A DNA stretch of 64,000 nt from an uncultured Cohaesibacter sp. (GTDB lineage Bacteria > Pseudomonadota > Alphaproteobacteria > Rhizobiales > Cohaesibacteraceae). The position numbers and the translations under genes were made by a program. The notes below the pieces were generated by a model, which saw only the letters and a program-made list of their open reading frames with translations, did not search any database and had not been told where the DNA came from. Positions 26,342 through 34,746 of the stretch are shown one piece after another. Position 1 is the stretch's first letter, and each line of letters begins with the position of its first letter. The stretch is from assembly GCF_963666525.1 (NCBI RefSeq), contig NZ_OY762905.1:4009501-4073500 (forward strand). Direction: 5' to 3'.

Positions 26342-26457
26342 AAAAGTATTTCACGTAAAAAAGCCGCATCTATGTGCAGCATGTTTTATGTGGAAAATAG
26401 TGTGCACGTAAGTCTGCAAGCTCGCGAAGCAAGCCTGCAGACGCTCACGGCCGCTGA

Positions 26458-26598
26458 TTAGTGCGCCAGCATTTCCTTGACGATTTCATCTCCACTCAGG
26501 TCAGAAAAGCGGTCTGAGACGCAACCGACCCTGTCCAACATTCTGGAGAGGCGCTCTCGATCATCCGCCTGCCTGTAACAGTTCGGGTCTCTCGGCAT
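26458..26598 (-). CDS. Possible 46-aa protein or 3' remnant of a larger gene
   Basis: From ATG 26598 the frame reads [20 protein letters not shown] then [20 protein letters not shown] and ends KEMLAH; the charged, regular composition looks protein-like. The same frame is open upstream to 26982 but there overlaps the real dehydrogenase gene and loses quality. AAGGAG almost touches the ATG, so the start is doubtful. It may be the C-terminal remnant of a gene lost by deletion. Confidence 0.3.
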   Translation of the reverse strand: MPRDPNCYRQADDRERLSRMLDRVGCVSDRFSDLSGDEIVKEMLAH

Positions 26599-26758
26599 TC
26601 TCCTTGCCAATCCGCTTCGTGGAGCAGATTCCGCTAAGGATGGGAAAATAATAGGGAATTGTTGCTCGGTTTCCCTTTTTTGCTGCAAGAATGGCAAGCC
26701 CTTTCGCTCAAAATGCGTAGAGTGGCGTAAAAGCCCGTTCCATTGGAGGTCCGATTCC

Positions 26759-27799
26759 ATGAAAGCTATTCTGTTTGAAAAATTCGAGGAAGCCCCAAAG
26801 CTGGTGACCTTGCCAGACCCGATGCCGGAGCCACATGGTGTTGTCATCAAGGTCGAGGCAACGGGTGTCTGTCGCAGCGACTGGCACGGCTGGATGGGGC
26901 ATGACCCCGATATCGAATTGCCCCATGTGCCTGGGCATGAGCTGGCGGGGATCATCGAGGCAGTTGGCAAGGACGTCCGCAACTGGAAGGTCGGCGACCG
27001 GGTTACTGTGCCGTTTGTCTGCGGTTGCGGCTCCTGCCCGGAATGTCACGCCGGACACCAGCAGGTCTGCGCGCATCAGGAACAGCCCGGCTTCACCCAC
27101 TGGGGATCATTTGCCGAATATGTTGCCATCCATCAGGCCGATCTTAATGTCGTGGCCTTGCCTGAAACCATGGATTTTGCCACCGCCGCCAGCCTTGGCT
27201 GCCGGTTTGCCACCTCTTTCCGTGGAGTGGTCGATCAGGGGCGGGTATCGGCTGGTGAGTGGGTTGCCGTGCATGGCTGCGGTGGGGTTGGCCTGTCAGC
27301 CGTGATGATTGCCAACGCCATAGGTGCCAATGTCATCGCCATCGACATTGATGAAAGAAAGCTGGCCTTGGCAAAAGAACTCGGCGCTGTCGCCACCATC
27401 AATGGTCGCACCGTTGCCAATGTGGCCGAGGCCGTCATGGATATCAGCCGGGGAGGCGCGCATGTTTCGCTCGATGCACTGGGCAATCCCGTCACCTGCT
27501 TCAATTCCATCCAGAACCTGAGACGACGTGGCCGGCATGTGCAGATTGGCCTGATGCTTGCTGACCATGCCACCCCCAGCATTCCGATGGCCAAGGTGAT
27601 CGGGCACGAGTTGGAAATTCTCGGCTCCCACGGCATGCAGGCCCATCGCTATGGTGCCATGCTCGATATGGTGCAGTCTGGCAAACTGGACCCGGCCCGT
27701 CTGGTCGGTGACCGGATCAGCCTTGCCGAGGCCCCGGCTGCCCTTATGAGCATGGACAGCTTCCAGTCTGTTGGCGCAACGGTCATCACGCGCTTCTGA
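26759..27799 (+). CDS. Zinc-dependent alcohol dehydrogenase (MDR family)
   Basis: 346 aa. Catalytic zinc ligands in GVCRSDWH (Cys, about residue 37) and PGHELAG (His-Glu, about 59-60). The structural-zinc lobe is [17 protein letters not shown] at about 88-104. The nucleotide-binding fold [20 protein letters not shown] is near 174-193, with acidic DIDERK after strand 2, suggesting NAD preference. Substrate unknown. GGAGG lies 9 nt before the ATG. Monocistronic, convergent with the aminotransferase gene. Confidence 0.92.
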   Translation: MKAILFEKFEEAPKLVTLPDPMPEPHGVVIKVEATGVCRSDWHGWMGHDPDIELPHVPGHELAGIIEAVGKDVRNWKVGDRVTVPFVCGCGSCPECHAGHQQVCAHQEQPGFTHWGSFAEYVAIHQADLNVVALPETMDFATAASLGCRFATSFRGVVDQGRVSAGEWVAVHGCGGVGLSAVMIANAIGANVIAIDIDERKLALAKELGAVATINGRTVANVAEAVMDISRGGAHVSLDALGNPVTCFNSIQNLRRRGRHVQIGLMLADHATPSIPMAKVIGHELEILGSHGMQAHRYGAMLDMVQSGKLDPARLVGDRISLAEAPAALMSMDSFQSVGATVITRF

Positions 27800-27827
27800 C
27801 GGCTGGTGCTCCCGCATCATATGGTAT

Positions 27828-27866
27828 CGACATCCGCTTGGAGTGGGTTGCTTCATGCGGATGTCG
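27828..27866. terminator. Hairpin between convergent genes
   Basis: Perfect 10-bp arms CGACATCCGC / GCGGATGTCG with a 19-nt loop. It lacks a T run, so terminator activity is uncertain. Confidence 0.35.
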
Positions 27867-27891
27867 GTCAGCCTTGTGATGGTGCCAATGT

Positions 27892-29070
27892 CTAGCCAGC
27901 AAGGCAGACATCAAGCGCTTCAAGCAGACGCGCCATGTCTTCCTCGTCCGTCCACAGGTGAGGGGCCAGCCGCAATTTTCCATTGCGCATGCTGAGATAG
28001 ATCTGCTGCACAGCAAGGCGATCATTGAGATCTTGTGGCGCGTTGACCGGTGGGAGGGCGCCAAAATAATGCCGGCTGCGCAAGTGATCCGGCGGCACGT
28101 CAAAGCCACGGTCGGCGAGAGCGCTGGCCAGAAGGGCTGTCTTCTGGCCAATGGTTGCCTCTATGCGGTCGACCCCCAGACCGTTGACCAGTTGCAGGGA
28201 AGCCAAAAGCATTGGCATTAGCTGGAAATTCACTTTCTCGCCCATGTCAAAGCGTCGTGCTCCATCGGCGAACGGTGGTGTTCCGCCACTGAAGGATACT
28301 GCAGGGCCCTTCCTGTCCATATGGCTCTCCTCAAGCGGAACGCCATCCCAGTTGCGTGGAGCGACATAAAGCCCACCAAGGCTGTAGGGGCCTAGCAGCC
28401 ATTTGTAGCTGGGGGCAACGGCATAATCGGGATCGATGGCTGCGACGTCGAATGGCACTGCCCCGAGGCTTTGCGTGAGATCCAGCACAAGCGCTGCCCC
28501 AACGTCCCTGACGCGCTTTGCAACTGCCATCAGGTCGATAGGCGTGCCGTCCGTCCAGTGGACGCCACCGATCGAGACAACCGCTGTCGCGCTGTCAATC
28601 GCCTCAAGCAAAGGCGCAGTGATCGCGCCTTTCTCCGGTCCCGAGGCAATCCTCTGGGCGACCACCAGCGACGCCCCGCTTTCTGTGCATCGCCGCTCCC
28701 AGACCAGACGGTTGGAGGGAAACTGCTCTTCGACAACCACTACCTTGCTGGACGGGCCAAGTACAATGTTGTTGGCGGCAGTCGCAATGCCGTAGGAGCA
28801 GGCTGGAATGATGGCGATTGCGTCGGCCATTGCGTTGAACAGCTTGGCAAATTCGCCGCGAACCGCCTCGATTTCCGGCACGAAATGGATCGGAGCGGCT
28901 TCCCACGGTCGGGCTTTGCGCATGACCGCTTCCTGTCCGGCCGCAGCAACACTCCGGTGCATCGGCGACATCTGGGCGCAATTCATCCAGACAACATCTC
29001 TGGGGATCTGGAATTCCTCGCGCATGGAGGGAATGAGGGTAGGGCTATCCGGGAAAAGAAAATCGGCCAT
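27892..29070 (-). CDS. Class V aminotransferase (PLP-dependent)
   Basis: 392 aa from ATG 29070; the frame is open to 29130 but the added residues do not look like the family. Fold type I features: WMNCAQMSPMHRSV near the N-terminus, SIGGVHWTDGTPIDL, LVLDLTQSLGAVPFD (the Asp that contacts the PLP nitrogen), and APSYKWLLGPYSLGGLYV with the Schiff-base lysine. This resembles the isopenicillin N epimerase/cysteine desulfurase branch. The real reaction cannot be inferred. No strong ribosome site is visible. Confidence 0.85.
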   Translation of the reverse strand: MADFLFPDSPTLIPSMREEFQIPRDVVWMNCAQMSPMHRSVAAAGQEAVMRKARPWEAAPIHFVPEIEAVRGEFAKLFNAMADAIAIIPACSYGIATAANNIVLGPSSKVVVVEEQFPSNRLVWERRCTESGASLVVAQRIASGPEKGAITAPLLEAIDSATAVVSIGGVHWTDGTPIDLMAVAKRVRDVGAALVLDLTQSLGAVPFDVAAIDPDYAVAPSYKWLLGPYSLGGLYVAPRNWDGVPLEESHMDRKGPAVSFSGGTPPFADGARRFDMGEKVNFQLMPMLLASLQLVNGLGVDRIEATIGQKTALLASALADRGFDVPPDHLRSRHYFGALPPVNAPQDLNDRLAVQQIYLSMRNGKLRLAPHLWTDEEDMARLLEALDVCLAG

Positions 29071-29469
29071 GGTGGTTCTGGCTTTCAGATAAGCTGTCCA
29101 GACATGGTGGGATATGCGTCTGGGAGCCATGTGTCTGGGAAAAGGGAAGGGGCATTTGCAATGCCCTCAAGCCTATGCCGAAAGCGGCGCGACAACAATT
29201 CCTGATTGCGCCTGATCAAGAGGAAAGTGCGTCGCACCCACCACATCCACCTTCCTGACGGTCCCGCAGGTGCAATCTCGAGCATCCCCCATCCCTGCCC
29301 AACACTGCAAGCAGTTGCGCACGCATCTGTGCTGCACCCGGTGATCATTTCTCGGGGTGACGCAAGAAATACGGGCGACCTACAAAGAACTGTTACATTG
29401 CGTCCTTAAAAGCGGACTCGTGCTAACGGCTTTGTCGCCGAGAATCGGATTATTGAACAGGAAATTTCC
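29071..29469. other. Intergenic region with weak Pho-box-like sequence
   Basis: About 400 bp between divergent genes. CTGTTAC (29390-29396), 74 bp before the phosphatase start, resembles a PhoB half-site, but the second half-site is poor. Nothing else is seen. Confidence 0.35.
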
Positions 29470-30969
29470 ATGAGACCGACATTCATTTTTGCTATGGCCC
29501 TGACTGCATCGACTGCGGCGACCGCCCAGGGGCTGCCTGACTTGCAGGCAAAGAGCGACTGGTTCACTGCGGGTGAAACCACCATTCAGGAACTCATCGC
29601 GCGCGAAAAGAACACTGGACGCGCCAAGAACGTGATCCTCATGATCGCTGATGGTAACGGCATCGGCACCAACTATGCCACTCGCCTCTATGTCGGTCAG
29701 CAGCTCGGCAAGCTCGGTGAAGAACATGTCCTGCCTTACGAAACCAACGGTTTCTACAACGGTATCGTCAAGACCTACAACATCAACGCCCAGACTCCGG
29801 ATTCCGCTCCAACCGCTGGCGCGATGAACACCGGCGTCAAGCAGCGCTTCAACATGATCAACATCGGCGGCACCGGCATTCACAATGATTGTTCGACCGT
29901 TGCTGGCAACGAACTCACCACCTTCGGCGAAATCGTCGCAGCCGAGGGCAAGTCGGTTGGTATCGTCACCACCGCCCGCCTGACGCATGCAACGCCGGCT
30001 GCTGTCTTCTCCAAGACCGCAAACCGCAATTGGGAAGACGAGCTGCCTGAAGGCTGCACCGCCCAGAAGGACATCGCAGCCCAGTTGGTTGATGGCTTGA
30101 AGTCTGGCTTCATCGACATCGCGCTTGGCGGTGGTTCGCGTTACTTCGTGCCAAAGGGCACCGCTACCCCGAACGGTGGCAAGGGTCACCGCAAGGATGG
30201 TGTTGATCTGCTCGCCGACGTCAAGTCCGCTGGCATCCAGTATGCCTCCAACAAGACCGAATTCGATGCTCTCGACATGTCTAAGCCGATCTTTGGTATG
30301 TGGACCGACAGCCACACCTCCTATGAGGCTGACCGTCCGGATACAGAACCGTCTCTGGTTGACATGACCAGAAAGGCCATCGAGTTCCTCAGTCAGAATG
30401 AAGAAGGCTACTATCTGGAAATCGAGGCTGGCCGCGTTGACCACGCCAACCACGCAGGCAACTTCGCCCGTACTGCCAAGGACGGCATGATCTGGACCGA
30501 AGCCGTTGCACTGGCCGACGAAATGACCGACGACAAGGACACCCTGATCATCGTCACCGCCGACCACGAACATGCCATTGCCTTCAACGGCTACTGCGGT
30601 CGCGGCACCCCGATCCAGGGCCTGTGCTACGATGTTGCCAAGACCGGCGAAATGCATTCTGACAAGCTGGCGCTGGCCGCCGATGGCAAGCCTTATTCCG
30701 TCATTTCCTATGCCAACGGTTCCGGCTCGATTCTGAAGAAGGGTGAGGGCGCAAACGACTACTCCGGGTCCCGTCCGGAAGTCACCCAGGAAGAAGCCAT
30801 GGATCTGGACTATCTCCAGCAGGCGCTGATCCCGATGGAATCGGAAACCCATTCCGGTGAAGACGTTGCCGTCTATGCCAAGGGCCCTTGGGCACATCTG
30901 GTCGATGGCACCATCGAACAGAATGTCATCTTCCATGTCATGAACTATGCTGCCCATTCCGGCAAGTAG
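29470..30969 (+). CDS. Secreted alkaline phosphatase (PhoA family)
   Basis: 499 aa with signal peptide MRPTFIFAMALTASTAATAQ. Alkaline phosphatase motifs: NVILMIADGNGIGTN (metal Asp), DSAPTAGAMNTG (nucleophile S112), EAGRVDHANHAGN and TADHEHA (metal ligands), and ETHSGEDVAVYAKGP. The chain is slightly longer than E. coli PhoA, and the catalytic site has Pro-Thr after the nucleophile pair as in many marine forms. It should release phosphate from monoesters in the periplasm. CAGGAAA precedes the ATG. Confidence 0.94.
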   Translation: MRPTFIFAMALTASTAATAQGLPDLQAKSDWFTAGETTIQELIAREKNTGRAKNVILMIADGNGIGTNYATRLYVGQQLGKLGEEHVLPYETNGFYNGIVKTYNINAQTPDSAPTAGAMNTGVKQRFNMINIGGTGIHNDCSTVAGNELTTFGEIVAAEGKSVGIVTTARLTHATPAAVFSKTANRNWEDELPEGCTAQKDIAAQLVDGLKSGFIDIALGGGSRYFVPKGTATPNGGKGHRKDGVDLLADVKSAGIQYASNKTEFDALDMSKPIFGMWTDSHTSYEADRPDTEPSLVDMTRKAIEFLSQNEEGYYLEIEAGRVDHANHAGNFARTAKDGMIWTEAVALADEMTDDKDTLIIVTADHEHAIAFNGYCGRGTPIQGLCYDVAKTGEMHSDKLALAADGKPYSVISYANGSGSILKKGEGANDYSGSRPEVTQEEAMDLDYLQQALIPMESETHSGEDVAVYAKGPWAHLVDGTIEQNVIFHVMNYAAHSGK

Positions 30970-30988
30970 TCTGACCCTGCGAGACACG

Positions 30989-31030
30989 CAAGGGGCCATG
31001 CATCGTCATGGCCCCTTGTTCCGCTTTTTG
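30989..31030 (+). terminator. Terminator of the alkaline phosphatase gene
   Basis: Perfect 12-bp arms CAAGGGGCCATG / CATGGCCCCTTG with a 6-nt loop, followed by TTCCGCTTTTTG. Confidence 0.85.
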
Positions 31031-31045
31031 CGGCCCTCGAATTTC

Positions 31046-31061
31046 CCGGTCCATTGACCGG
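31046..31061. promoter_or_regulatory. Short inverted repeat before the metal ABC locus
   Basis: CCGGTC-CATT-GACCGG, 28 bp before the first start. It does not resemble the AT-rich Zur box; it may be an operator or chance. Confidence 0.25.
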
Positions 31062-31088
31062 CCTGACTGACATTGATGGAGAAGCCCC

Positions 31089-31508
31089 TTGTTGACGCGC
31101 CGCACCTTCCTGACCGCATCCCTCGCTGCCCCCATGCTGGCGCGACCGGCCCTTTCCGCCGAGGGGCCGATCAAGCTGCGTTATCTCTATGACCGCAAAG
31201 CCATTTCCGATCTGGCGAAGGCCAGTGTCGGCAAACGGATTGCCGTAGATGGCTACATGGCACCACCCCTCAAGGCCGAGAGCAATTTCTTCGTGCTCAC
31301 CCGTCGCCCGATGTCGGTCTGTCCTTTCTGCGAAAGCGAAGCGGAGTGGCCGAACGACATTCTTGCCGTCTACACCAAGCGCATCGTCGATGTGGTGCCC
31401 TACAATGTGAAGATCGTAACCTCCGGCGTTCTGGAACTCGGAGCTTACGAGGACCCTGAAACCGGCTTCGTCAGCCTCGTCAGACTGATGAACGCAAGCT
31501 ACGAGTGA
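31089..31508 (+). CDS. Tat-exported DUF3299-like protein with CPFC motif (metal ABC locus)
   Basis: 139 aa. Twin-arginine leader LTRRTFLTASLAAPMLARPA, so exported folded. The mature part contains GKRIAVDGYMAPPLKAESNF and PMSVCPFCESEAEWP; the first resembles the DUF3299 core (GYMLPL type) and the second is a CxxC that could bind metal or act in redox. The start is TTG 31089 (GGAG 7 nt upstream) or TTG 31092; no ATG is available. The gene ends 3 bp before the ATPase start. In Pseudomonas aeruginosa PA4063-PA4066 and Vibrio zrgABCDE, by recollection, a DUF3299 protein accompanies the same kind of transporter. Confidence 0.7.
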   Translation: MLTRRTFLTASLAAPMLARPALSAEGPIKLRYLYDRKAISDLAKASVGKRIAVDGYMAPPLKAESNFFVLTRRPMSVCPFCESEAEWPNDILAVYTKRIVDVVPYNVKIVTSGVLELGAYEDPETGFVSLVRLMNASYE

Positions 31509-31511
31509 CTG

Positions 31512-32198
31512 ATGGGCCTTCCTCTAACAATTTCCGGCCTTTCCGTTTCCAGCAAACGCGGTCGTCTGTTGCTGTCGGTGCCCGAACTGGATATGCCTGC
31601 CGGCTCCCTCGTCGGCATCGAAGGGGCGTCCGGCGCAGGAAAATCGACGCTTCTCTATGCGCTGGCCGGGTTGCAGGAGGCCAAGGGCAGTATTCGCTGG
31701 GGCGATCAGGACCTTCTTGCGCTCAACGCCGGCGAGCGGGCCCGTTTCCGTGCCAACCGGATCGGCATGATCTTTCAGGACTTTCTGTTGTTCGAAGAGC
31801 TGGATGCAGGAGAAAACGCCGCCCTGACCGCGCTTTTCCGACCTCGCCGCGAGCGGGCAACCCTCCGGGCCAAGGCCGCCGAAAGGCTCGATTTTCTGGG
31901 GCTGGGCGGAGAAACACGAGACCGCAACGTCGTCAGCCTTTCCGGCGGCGAACGCCAGCGCGTCGCCATTGCCCGAGCCATGGCCGCCGAAGCTCCGGTT
32001 CTGCTTGCCGATGAGCCAACCGCCAGCCTTGACAGGGCCGCAGCCGACCGGTTGATCGAGGATCTTGTCAATCTGACGCGCAGCAGCGGCACCACGCTGA
32101 TCGCCGTCAGCCATGACCAGACCCTCATTTCGCGCATGGACCGTGTTCTGACCATCAGGGACGGTGCCATTGTCGCAGACCGAAAGGCAGTCCGATGA
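31512..32198 (+). CDS. ABC transporter ATP-binding protein, MacB/LolD class
   Basis: 228 aa. Walker A GASGAGKST (about residues 37-45), Q-loop GMIFQDFLLFEEL, signature LSGGERQRVAIARAM, Walker B VLLADEPTASLD and the His switch AVSHDQ. The LFEELDAGENA stretch after the Q-loop is typical of MacB/LolD/FtsE-type ATPases that pair with FtsX-like permeases. Its last 4 bp overlap the permease start, so the two are translationally coupled. Confidence 0.9.
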   Translation: MGLPLTISGLSVSSKRGRLLLSVPELDMPAGSLVGIEGASGAGKSTLLYALAGLQEAKGSIRWGDQDLLALNAGERARFRANRIGMIFQDFLLFEELDAGENAALTALFRPRRERATLRAKAAERLDFLGLGGETRDRNVVSLSGGERQRVAIARAMAAEAPVLLADEPTASLDRAAADRLIEDLVNLTRSSGTTLIAVSHDQTLISRMDRVLTIRDGAIVADRKAVR

Positions 32199-33508
32199 TC
32201 GCCCTCTGGGACAATCTGCCCGCGTTCACGCAAGATATCCTGTTCACGCTGCTGTTGCTCGCGCCATCTTTTGTCGTTGGCGTCTTCGTGCTGCATGGCT
32301 ATGCACCCTGGCCGCTGGTCCGCGCCATTCTCTGGCGCTTCAGGGGATCCTCCATCCTGTTCGTGCTGCTGATCGCGATTTCGGTCGGCATGGGCATCGG
32401 CCTTCTGGCGCAGGAGAGGGGCCTCAGGCGGGGGACGGCACATGCTGCCGACAAATTCGATCTGGTGGTCTCTGCACCCGGCAGTGAAATGACCGTCATG
32501 ATGGCCAGCGTTTTCCTGCAACCCTCGGACATGCCGCTGCTGGATGGCGAAACCTACAACGCAATTGCCAATCATGAGAATGTCTCGATTGCCGCCCCGC
32601 TGGCCTTTGGCGACAGTTATGGCTCTGCGTCGGTCATCGGCACCACGGCGCAATTTGCCCGCTATCTGGCCGACGACCAAATCGAGGGCCGCATGTGGCA
32701 GAGCGCCAATGAAGCCCTTGCAGGAGCCCTGGTTCCACTCGCGGTCGGGGACAGCTTCACACCGGCTCATGGCCACGGCGACAGCGCCGAGGAGGAGGCC
32801 CACGAGGGCGCCGATCTGGTGGTTGTCGGACGTCTCGCTCCGACGGGCACACCTTGGGATCGAGCCATCCTTGTTCCGGTCGAAATGGTCTGGACGGTGC
32901 ACGGGCTCGGCACGGGCCATGATCTGCAGCATCACGACCAGATCGGGCCACCGTTTGATCCGCAAATCTTTCCCGGCACACCAGCCGTCGTCGTCCGCTC
33001 TGAAGCGCTCTGGGCCAACTATGCCCTGCGCTCGGAATTCACTCGCGACCGCGAAACCATGGCCTTCTTCCCCGGTGCCGTGCTGGCCCAGCTCTATCAT
33101 GTGCTCGGCGATGTCCGGCAGGTCATGTCGATCATGGCTGTGGTGACGCAGGTACTGGTCGCTGCAGCCGTACTGTTGGGGCTGTTCATCATCTCGCGCC
33201 TGTTCCATCGCCAGATCGCGTTGTTGCGCGCCCTTGGGGCTCCGGCCCGTTTTGTCTTTTCGGTTGTCTGGTCTTTCGGCGCGACGCTGCTTGTTGCGGG
33301 CTCGGCCCTTGGCCTGCTGGTTGGCTTTGGAGCTGCTGCAGTGCTGTCAAAGGTCGTGACCGCCCGTACCGACATTCTCGTAACGGCACCGTTGGGCATG
33401 AGCGAGCTTCACCTGCTGGCGGGCTTCGTCTCCATCACCTTGCTGCTATCCTTGTTGCCAGCGGCCATCGTGCTGCGCCAGCCTGTTGTGCCCGGCCTCA
33501 GGGCCTGA
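32195..33508 (+). CDS. FtsX/MacB-like ABC permease with His-rich periplasmic loop
   Basis: 437 aa. Two N-terminal hydrophobic segments (about residues 14-36 and 52-71), a large periplasmic domain (about 72-305), then three C-terminal helices with RQIALLRALGAPARFVFSVV, the FtsX-domain coupling region. The periplasmic domain holds a His/Glu cluster (AHGHGDSAEEEAHEG, residues 191-205) and further histidines at about 236, 242, 246 and 247 (HGLGTGHDLQHHD). This suggests direct contact with Zn2+, Ni2+ or Cu2+. MacB-like permeases mostly perform mechanotransmission or export, so direction of transport is open. Confidence 0.85.
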   Translation: MIALWDNLPAFTQDILFTLLLLAPSFVVGVFVLHGYAPWPLVRAILWRFRGSSILFVLLIAISVGMGIGLLAQERGLRRGTAHAADKFDLVVSAPGSEMTVMMASVFLQPSDMPLLDGETYNAIANHENVSIAAPLAFGDSYGSASVIGTTAQFARYLADDQIEGRMWQSANEALAGALVPLAVGDSFTPAHGHGDSAEEEAHEGADLVVVGRLAPTGTPWDRAILVPVEMVWTVHGLGTGHDLQHHDQIGPPFDPQIFPGTPAVVVRSEALWANYALRSEFTRDRETMAFFPGAVLAQLYHVLGDVRQVMSIMAVVTQVLVAAAVLLGLFIISRLFHRQIALLRALGAPARFVFSVVWSFGATLLVAGSALGLLVGFGAAAVLSKVVTARTDILVTAPLGMSELHLLAGFVSITLLLSLLPAAIVLRQPVVPGLRA

Positions 33509-33525
33509 GCTGAGAGGAAACTCCG

Positions 33526-34017
33526 ATGATGAGAATTCTGGCTTTTGTCTTTGCCCTGTTCACAGCCTTTGCTGCCGCCGCACAGGAGCAACACGTCCAT
33601 GATCATGATGACCATGTTTCCGATCTTGCTGGCTTCAGGGCGGTTCATGCCTGGACTCGCGCCACCGGCTCTGATACGGCGCTGATCTTCATGGAGCTGG
33701 AGAATGGCAGTGCTGCCCCTGTCGTGATCTCCGGCGGCAACAGCGCCGTTGCATCATCGGCAAGGCTTGTGGGCTTTGCTCTCAAGAACGGCCAGGAAGT
33801 CTGGCAGGATATTCCCGCGGTTCCGATCAAGCCCGGTCACGCGCTCCATCTGGAACCCCATGGTCTTGCCCTGCTGCTGAACGGGGTGTCCACTCCGCTC
33901 AAGGAGGGCGATGAGTTCAAGGCCAGACTGTACACGAGCCTTGGCGATCTGGATCTCCATGTTGAGATCGCGGGAGCGAATGCCACGCATCATAGCCATG
34001 CCGGGCACAGTCATTGA
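33526..34017 (+). CDS. Periplasmic PCu(A)C-like protein with His-rich ends
   Basis: 163 aa. Signal peptide (residues 1-20, ending AAAAQ), an N-terminal His/Asp run EQHVHDHDDH, a PCu(A)C-type beta-sandwich (AWTRATGSDTALIFMELENG to PHGLALLLNGVSTPLKEGDE), and a C-terminal HHSHAGHSH. In copper chaperones of this fold the site is H(M)x10Mx21HxM. Here the final HxM reads HGL (residues 112-114), so the methionine needed for Cu(I) is missing and the His-rich tails may bind Zn2+ or Ni2+ instead. GAGAGGAAA stands before ATG 33526. Last gene of the ABC locus. Confidence 0.8.
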   Translation: MMRILAFVFALFTAFAAAAQEQHVHDHDDHVSDLAGFRAVHAWTRATGSDTALIFMELENGSAAPVVISGGNSAVASSARLVGFALKNGQEVWQDIPAVPIKPGHALHLEPHGLALLLNGVSTPLKEGDEFKARLYTSLGDLDLHVEIAGANATHHSHAGHSH

Positions 34018-34234
34018 CCCTTTGGCTGGATACTCCGCCTTTATATGGGCTCCGTTGCTTCGAGCCGGTGATGCCTGAAAGTGCGGAAATGCATTTGAGG
34101 GGCGACCAAAAATAGAGCTATGCATTTAACGCATGACAATCCTGTATTCTTGTATCTTTCTAAGTCGGCGCGATCGGCGCATAGTCCATTACACAAGAAG
34201 AAAAATCAAACAGACAGAATAAAGGAATTGAATT

Positions 34235-34369
34235 ATGAACTTCTTTAACCGCGCATTTGAAAAAGTTATCTCTGCTCGTGAAGAACAGGCTCAGCGTTAT
34301 GTAAACGAATACATGTCTGCTCATGGTCTTGAAGCTTCCGTAGACCTGACCGTCGATCCTCGTGGCTAA
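34235..34369 (+). CDS. Small protein, 44 aa, unknown function
   Basis: ATG 34235 to TAA 34369, with AAAGGAA 8 nt upstream. The sequence MNFFNRAFEKVISAREEQAQ then RYVNEYMSAHGL forms one amphipathic helix rich in Arg/Gln/Glu, followed by EASVDLTVDPRG. Small proteins of this look (MNxF..., REEQAQRYV) recur in Rhizobiales genomes by recollection, often unannotated. The transcript continues through several stems to a perfect terminator at 34478. Codons CGT, GTT and GCT are frequent, a bias seen in highly expressed genes. Confidence 0.65.
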   Translation: MNFFNRAFEKVISAREEQAQRYVNEYMSAHGLEASVDLTVDPRG

Positions 34370-34746
34370 TCGCCGCGAGGCTTCTCGGACGTTAGACAGG
34401 TGAAATACTGTCTGGTCGAGAGAGAAGATCGAAAGACGGGTGGAGAAAAACCGTCTCAAACCGAACTCCTCAAAAACAAGCGGGCTCAAGCCCGCTTTTT
34501 TTGTATTCTGCCGAGGCCGTGAACACGGACGTTATGAGAGACATGTTTGGCAGACTGGCAGCGTACCGGCGCCACGTTATGGTGTTTGTACCCAGACCAT
34601 GACAGCTCGACTGTCCTGAAGCTCCACACCACAACAAAAAGTTGACCGCTGCAATTGCCAAGCGCCTCTACTATTGTAGACTGATAACACGTGGACGTTC
34701 GTCCAACGACCATCACGCCAATTTAAAAAAGATCGAGCAGGAAGCT
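34370..34746 (+). other. Structured 3' region of the small-protein mRNA, then SDR leader
   Basis: AGACGG/CCGTCT stem at about 34432-34456 lies before the terminator. Further on, TGGACG-TT-CGTCCA (34692-34705) is an inverted repeat 41 bp before the SDR start, perhaps an operator. No other gene is seen. Confidence 0.4.
34478..34503 (+). terminator. Terminator after the 44-aa protein gene
   Basis: AAGCGGGCT-CA-AGCCCGCTT followed by TTTTT: a perfect 9-bp stem with a very short loop. Confidence 0.9.

Larger units (their letters stand above)
26277..26757. other. tRNA 3' flank, possible integration scar
   Basis: About 480 bp with a weak stem AACCT/AGGTT right after the tRNA, an 11-bp tandem repeat (26320-26341), a stretch of AT-rich sequence, and a minus-strand frame that looks like a gene end (26458-26598). 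No integrase gene or second tRNA fragment was found. Confidence 0.4.

Noticed and set aside
29380-30999. 539-codon minus-strand open frame
   Set aside because: Exactly opposite the alkaline phosphatase gene; no domain or ribosome site. High-GC coding produces long antisense frames.
31046-31061. Zur box for the metal ABC locus
   Set aside because: The repeat is GC-rich (CCGGTC/GACCGG), unlike the AT-rich alphaproteobacterial Zur site; kept only as a weak inverted repeat.
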